Shown here one piece after another: positions 60,220 to 64,000 of a stretch of DNA of 64,000 nucleotides. Made by a program: the position numbers and the translations under genes. Source of the DNA: Pontiellaceae bacterium B1224 (GTDB taxonomy: Bacteria > Verrucomicrobiota > Kiritimatiellia > Kiritimatiellales > Pontiellaceae); the NCBI GenBank assembly GCA_029432815.1, contig JAROBA010000015.1, forward strand, positions 54,782-118,781. Direction: 5' to 3'. Under the pieces are notes generated by a model. That model was given only the letters and a program-made list of their open reading frames with translations, did no database searches and was not told the DNA's origin. How positions within the stretch are numbered: position 1 is the stretch's first letter; each line of letters starts with the position of its first letter.

Positions 60220-63200
60220 ATGATAAAAAAACTAGTAGGAATGGCCGGAATGATTCTGGCTTTAGCTGTCGGCACGCGTGCTGCAATTATTGGAGGTGAT
60301 GTGATCGCGATTGACTTTGGTGCGACAGCTCCGGCCGATGCTAATTGGAATCAAATATCGGCATCGGCTCTTTCAATCGGTAATTTGCAAAGATTGTCTG
60401 ATGGTGCCCTCACGGGGATAGGCGTTACTGTTACCACCTCTGCAAATTTTGGTAACTATATAAAAAACGCTGTTCCAAGCGACTCCAGTTTGGGGGCAAC
60501 CGATGTTTCTATTTATGCCGATCACCTTGCTGCCAATGATCTGACTGCCCCTGATTTGATCACGGTTACTTATACCGGTCTGGATGACAGCCTGAGTTAC
60601 ACGCTGACCGGTGGAATGGCTCGCAGTGGTACCACGACTGCATTCGAGCAGACCTACACGGTGGGGGGAGCTGATTATGATTATACAGGGTCTTCAGGTG
60701 TTGATGCATACGCTGAATATACCGGTCTCTCCTCAAGCGGTGGCGTACTGACATTCACAGTATCTGACTACACGGATTCTGATCTTGCTTCAATTTCGCA
60801 GATAACACTGACTGCCGTTGAGGTACCACAGGACGGAGCAAGCCTCCGCTTGGTGCCTGGCGCGCTCTCGCTGGATCTGGTTGGGCCTGATACCACGTTC
60901 GGCGATATCATTACCGTTTCGTATATTGCTGGAGCGCTTTCCTCCGGAGATATTAAAATAATTTGGCTGGTGACGGATGCCGGTTTCAGTGCCGTCGCAA
61001 CCGATCCAATTATGGGGGTGTCCAACAACGAGGAAGATATAATAGTCACCTTCGATAATGAATCCATCGGCCTTGCCAACGGGGAACAAACAAATTCTAC
61101 GCTGGAGGTCACCTGGACTGAGATAGGCACCTCCGTGACGAATACCGAAACTATTGCGCTGGATGTTACCTATGATAAGCATGGAGACCTCGCCAGGTTT
61201 TGGACCATTGCGCTGGATTTCGGTGATACTCCGGCAGCCAACTATTTTAATGATATTTCGGCCAACGGCACATACAGCTCGTTGGTGCGGTTGTCCGATG
61301 GTCATTCGGTGAGCGGGATTTCCGTGAAGGTGACCGGGGCATCGTTCTACAAGAGTGATGGTCCCAATGATTCCCTTACCGGTCTTTCTGCCGACTATGA
61401 TGTATCCAATGTGACCGACTGGGCCGGTGATACGGATACATGGACCGTGATGTTCTATGGGCTGGATGACTCGCTGGTTTACGATATCGAGGGGGTGATC
61501 GGCGGTTTCACGGACAATGCAAATACCGATACCATATTCCTGCAGGCGGGAACACGGACGAACATGTTCAACCCCGTTACGGCCTCTGCAAATCCCCGGA
61601 TCGCCCGTATTGAAGGAGTCCGGTCTTTCGGTGGTGTTCTTGAGATTGCCGCCAAGCCGGGCTCGAAGACCCCCGTCCTGTCGGTCCTGACGGTTACAGC
61701 GGTGGCAGGCAGCACCAATGACGTGATCGTCGTACCGAACATTGTGGATATCACGGTGGGGAGCGAAAGTGATGTGGCTTTGAATCTGGAGCACGCCGGT
61801 ACGAATTATGTGGTGCAGCAATCAGATGACCTGCAGCGGTTTTCCGCGGTCGATTATGAGGTTGAAGGTGCCGATAACGATTCCGTGCTGCTCTCAGGAA
61901 GCGAAAACGTGGATCCCGACGGGGATGGAAACTCCTTTTTCCGGCTGAACCGCCGACCGAACTTTGTGATAATTTTTGCCGATGACCAGGGGTATCAGGA
62001 TCTCGGTTGTTTTGGATCGCCGGACATTCTGACACCGCGAATCGATGCTATGGCGAGTGAGGGGATCCGTTTTACCAGTTTTTATGCGCAGACCGTCTGC
62101 GGCCCGTCGCGGGATTCTCTGATGACCGGCTGTTATCCGTTGCGAACGGCAACACCGGATGCCAGATCCGTCGTACATTGCCGCCTGGCACACACCGAAG
62201 TGACGCTTGCCGAGATTCTTAAGGAGGTCGGCTATACGACCGCCGCCTTTGGTAAATGGGATTTGGGCGGCCACTCTCAGACCACGTATGACCCGGATTA
62301 TCTCCCGCTTGCCCAAGGCTTTGATTATTTTCTGGGCACCTCCGGGAGCAATGACGGGACGGTGAATATCATCGAAAACACGACCCGTATTGAAACAGGC
62401 GCCGACATGAGCGGACTGACCGAGCGCTATACCGATGCGGCCATTTCGTTCATTCAGAACAACACGGATAGGCCGTTCTTTGTTTACCTGGCTCATACGA
62501 TGCCTCATGTGGATCTGGCGGTTTCTGACGACTTTCTGGGTACGTCGGCGGGCGGGCTCTACGGCGATGTGATCGAAGAGCTCGATTGGAATGTCGGCCG
62601 TATCCTCGACACGCTGGCCGGGGAAGGGCTCGATTCAAATACTTACGTGATCTACATGAGCGATAACGGGCCGTGGTATCTGGGGAACAGCAGCGGGCAT
62701 GTCAACGAGTACGGCGGCGTTGCCGAAGCAGAGGCCATGGGCGGCTCGGCCCTGCCGCTGCGCGGCGACAAGGTCACGAGCTGGGAGGGCGGTTTCCGCG
62801 TTCCCTGCGTTATGCGGGCGCCCGGAAGAATCCCTGCCGGAACGGTATGCGATGAAATCACCTCCACTCAGGACATCATGCCATCCATCGCAAAACTGGC
62901 CGGGGCGACGGTCCCGACCGACCGTGTGATCGACGGTGTTGATATTACCCCACTGATGCAGGGTGTTTCCGATGCCGCAACTTCAAGGGAAGTCTTCTAT
63001 TATTATGTCCGGAATGATCTTCATGCGGTTCGCGTCGGGAAGTGGAAGCTGCACGTGGCCCGGGATGCCGACTCAACCTGGGCGCGCTATTATCGGGATG
63101 GGGACTTGTTCAATATCCCCTCGCCGATGCTTTTCGATCTCGAAGCCGATATCGGGGAAACGAACGATGTCGCTGCCGCTAACCCGTCCGTTGTCAGCAA

Positions 63201-63273
63201 CCTGCTCGAATACATTGAATTTGCCCGAACCGACATTGGCGATGGAGTCCTGATCGGGGAGAATGCGCGATGA
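60220..63273 (+). CDS. Modular secreted S1 sulfatase with two IDFG modules and Ig-like repeat
   Basis: A 1017-residue protein with signal MIKKLVGMAGMILALAVGTRA. The layout copies the gene at 51028: IDFG 1 (AIDFGATAPADANW, YTGLDDSLSYTL), an Ig-like repeat (about 205-315), IDFG 2 (ALDFGDTPAANYF), the YVVQQSDDLQRF module and an S1 sulfatase (about 582-1015). Cys627 in CGPSR is the predicted formylglycine; FGKWDLGG has Asp for His. The sulfatase half is not closest to that of 51028 but to the standalone gene at 24059 (PGSND/TSGSND, DMSTLTKRYT/DMSGLTERYT). Similar N-termini have thus been joined to different sulfatases. It lies 107 bp after C' with an AAGAGG ribosome binding site. Confidence 0.93.
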   Translation: MIKKLVGMAGMILALAVGTRAAIIGGDVIAIDFGATAPADANWNQISASALSIGNLQRLSDGALTGIGVTVTTSANFGNYIKNAVPSDSSLGATDVSIYADHLAANDLTAPDLITVTYTGLDDSLSYTLTGGMARSGTTTAFEQTYTVGGADYDYTGSSGVDAYAEYTGLSSSGGVLTFTVSDYTDSDLASISQITLTAVEVPQDGASLRLVPGALSLDLVGPDTTFGDIITVSYIAGALSSGDIKIIWLVTDAGFSAVATDPIMGVSNNEEDIIVTFDNESIGLANGEQTNSTLEVTWTEIGTSVTNTETIALDVTYDKHGDLARFWTIALDFGDTPAANYFNDISANGTYSSLVRLSDGHSVSGISVKVTGASFYKSDGPNDSLTGLSADYDVSNVTDWAGDTDTWTVMFYGLDDSLVYDIEGVIGGFTDNANTDTIFLQAGTRTNMFNPVTASANPRIARIEGVRSFGGVLEIAAKPGSKTPVLSVLTVTAVAGSTNDVIVVPNIVDITVGSESDVALNLEHAGTNYVVQQSDDLQRFSAVDYEVEGADNDSVLLSGSENVDPDGDGNSFFRLNRRPNFVIIFADDQGYQDLGCFGSPDILTPRIDAMASEGIRFTSFYAQTVCGPSRDSLMTGCYPLRTATPDARSVVHCRLAHTEVTLAEILKEVGYTTAAFGKWDLGGHSQTTYDPDYLPLAQGFDYFLGTSGSNDGTVNIIENTTRIETGADMSGLTERYTDAAISFIQNNTDRPFFVYLAHTMPHVDLAVSDDFLGTSAGGLYGDVIEELDWNVGRILDTLAGEGLDSNTYVIYMSDNGPWYLGNSSGHVNEYGGVAEAEAMGGSALPLRGDKVTSWEGGFRVPCVMRAPGRIPAGTVCDEITSTQDIMPSIAKLAGATVPTDRVIDGVDITPLMQGVSDAATSREVFYYYVRNDLHAVRVGKWKLHVARDADSTWARYYRDGDLFNIPSPMLFDLEADIGETNDVAAANPSVVSNLLEYIEFARTDIGDGVLIGENAR

Positions 63274-63426
63274 AGCCAAATGGAACGTATTGAGTCAAAT
63301 CAGAACCAGTCCCCTGGCATCAGGGAAACACCTGATAGACGGATTTTTCCAAAAGGGTAAATTAGCCTTATATTTCGGAAAAGCAGCAATGCTTTGAGTG
63401 GAGTCATAAACAGGAGAAAGGGAGAT
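63274..63426 (+). other. Leader region of the last gene
   Basis: The 150-bp gap contains the dyad element at 63319 and an AGGAGAAAGGGAGA ribosome binding region. No gene or terminator was identified. Confidence 0.6.
63319..63374 (+). promoter_or_regulatory. Dyad ATCAGG-gaaaca-CCTGAT with -10-like box (copy 2)
   Basis: ATCAGG (63319-63324) and CCTGAT (63331-63336) match copy 1 at 50840, with the same loop gaaaca. CTTATATT begins 31 bp after it, and the following TCGGAAAAGCAG resembles TCGAAAAGCAG after copy 1. The element is not present before the similar gene at 60220. Confidence 0.6.
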
Positions 63427-64000
63427 ATGATGAAAAAATTAGCAGGAATGACCGGGATGATTCTGGCGTTGGCCGTCGGCGCGGGTGCTGCAATTAGTGT
63501 AGACGATGTTATTGCGATTGACTTTGGTGCGACAGCACCGGCTGTGGCCAATTGGAACCAAATATCGACATCGACTCTTTCAATCGCTGATTTACAACGA
63601 TTGTCTGATGGCGCCCTCACCGGTGTAGGCGTTACTGTTACTCTCACTTCACCTAATGGGGACTATATAAAAAATGCTGCTCCGAGTGCCGGTTTGGGTT
63701 CAACAGATGCTTCTATCTATGACGACCACCTTGCTGCCAACAGTACGGGAGTTTCGGGTGTAAATGATTTGATCACGGTTACTTATACCGGTCTGGATGA
63801 TAGCCTAACCTACACGCTTACAGGCGGAATGGCTCGCATTATAGGCCCTGGTGGATTCGAGCAGACGTACACTGTGGGGGGAGCTGATTATCATTATACA
63901 GATAGTTCAGGTGTTGATGCATACGCTGAATATACCGGTCTCTCCTCAAGTGGCGGCGTGCTGACATTCACCGTATCTGATTACGCTGATGATGATCTCG
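63427..64000 (+). CDS. 5' part of a further IDFG-module protein, probably a modular sulfatase (partial)
   Basis: The frame starts at ATGATG (63427 or 63430) after AGGGAGAT and is still open at the window edge after 191 codons. The signal peptide (MKKLAGMTGMILALAVGAGA) and first module (AIDFGATAPAVANW, TLSIADLQRLSDG, YTGLDDSLTYTL, YAEYTGLSSSGG) are closely similar to residues 1-190 of the proteins at 51028 and 60220. By analogy an Ig-like repeat, a second module and a sulfatase may follow, but this part is not visible. Confidence 0.85.
   Translation, partial: MMKKLAGMTGMILALAVGAGAAISVDDVIAIDFGATAPAVANWNQISTSTLSIADLQRLSDGALTGVGVTVTLTSPNGDYIKNAAPSAGLGSTDASIYDDHLAANSTGVSGVNDLITVTYTGLDDSLTYTLTGGMARIIGPGGFEQTYTVGGADYHYTDSSGVDAYAEYTGLSSSGGVLTFTVSDYADDDL

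Noticed and set aside
1..64000. CRISPR array, tRNA, rRNA, integrase or transposase gene, SusC/SusD pair
   Set aside because: None was found on either strand. The regular repeats seen are palindromes and protein-coding modules, not spacer arrays.

Overview
The window looks like a polysaccharide-utilisation region from a marine member of the Kiritimatiellota/Verrucomicrobiota (PVC group), most like Pontiella and its relatives. This is inferred from content, not from a marker gene. The signs are 17 recognisable S1-family sulfatases plus one probable truncated one at the right edge, a PEP-CTERM protein, secreted modular proteins ending in a small beta-rich domain with a Y-x-x-x-x-S-x-D-L core, and GH117-, GH116- and GH36-like exo-glycosidases. 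No tRNA, rRNA, CRISPR array or transposase gene was seen. No SusC/SusD pair, transporter, endo-acting depolymerase or formylglycine-generating enzyme lies in the window, so those functions must be encoded elsewhere.

Layout. (1) 1-3099: the last codons of a probable cytochrome-c-type protein, then a hydrazine-synthase-alpha-like secreted protein with two CxxCH motifs. (2) 3421-13259: four secreted or surface proteins built from recurrent beta-rich modules, one of them a five-part fusion ending in a sulfatase. (3) 13705-47937: an uninterrupted plus-strand run of 21 genes, many overlapping by 1-4 bp. It holds three GH117-like enzymes, a DUF6786-like protein, 12 standalone sulfatases, a ThuA-LamG protein, two GH116 enzymes, a tandem SGNH hydrolase and a GH36-like enzyme. 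(4) 47969-50607: a minus-strand two-component system, a NarL/LuxR response regulator and a histidine kinase with a large extracytoplasmic region of discoidin-like segments. It is the only minus-strand unit and the obvious candidate regulator. (5) 51028-64000: a second cluster with two fused modular sulfatases, two standalone sulfatases, a GH36-like enzyme and the start of a further modular protein.

The genes appear to act together in exo-trimming and desulfating a sulfated galactan-type polysaccharide, probably of algal origin. Sulfatases remove individual ester sulfates, and GH117, GH116 and GH36-like enzymes release terminal sugars. Almost every enzyme has an N-terminal signal peptide, so the work is periplasmic or extracellular. 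Most enzymes are present as paralogous pairs. The cassette sulfatase A, sulfatase B, GH36-like C, sulfatase D (37920-45063) recurs as D', A', B', C' (51028-60112). Each fused modular sulfatase has a standalone partner in the same window.

The most unusual signals are: a 15-bp near-palindrome, TTCCAACCATTGGAA, present in eight exact copies in coding and non-coding DNA; an uncharacterised secreted module (called IDFG here) repeated nine times and fused to sulfatases; a 20-bp element repeated identically upstream of three transcription units; a different dyad promoter element shared by two modular genes; and a palindromic repeat inserted into the 5' end of a GH36-like gene without closing its reading frame.
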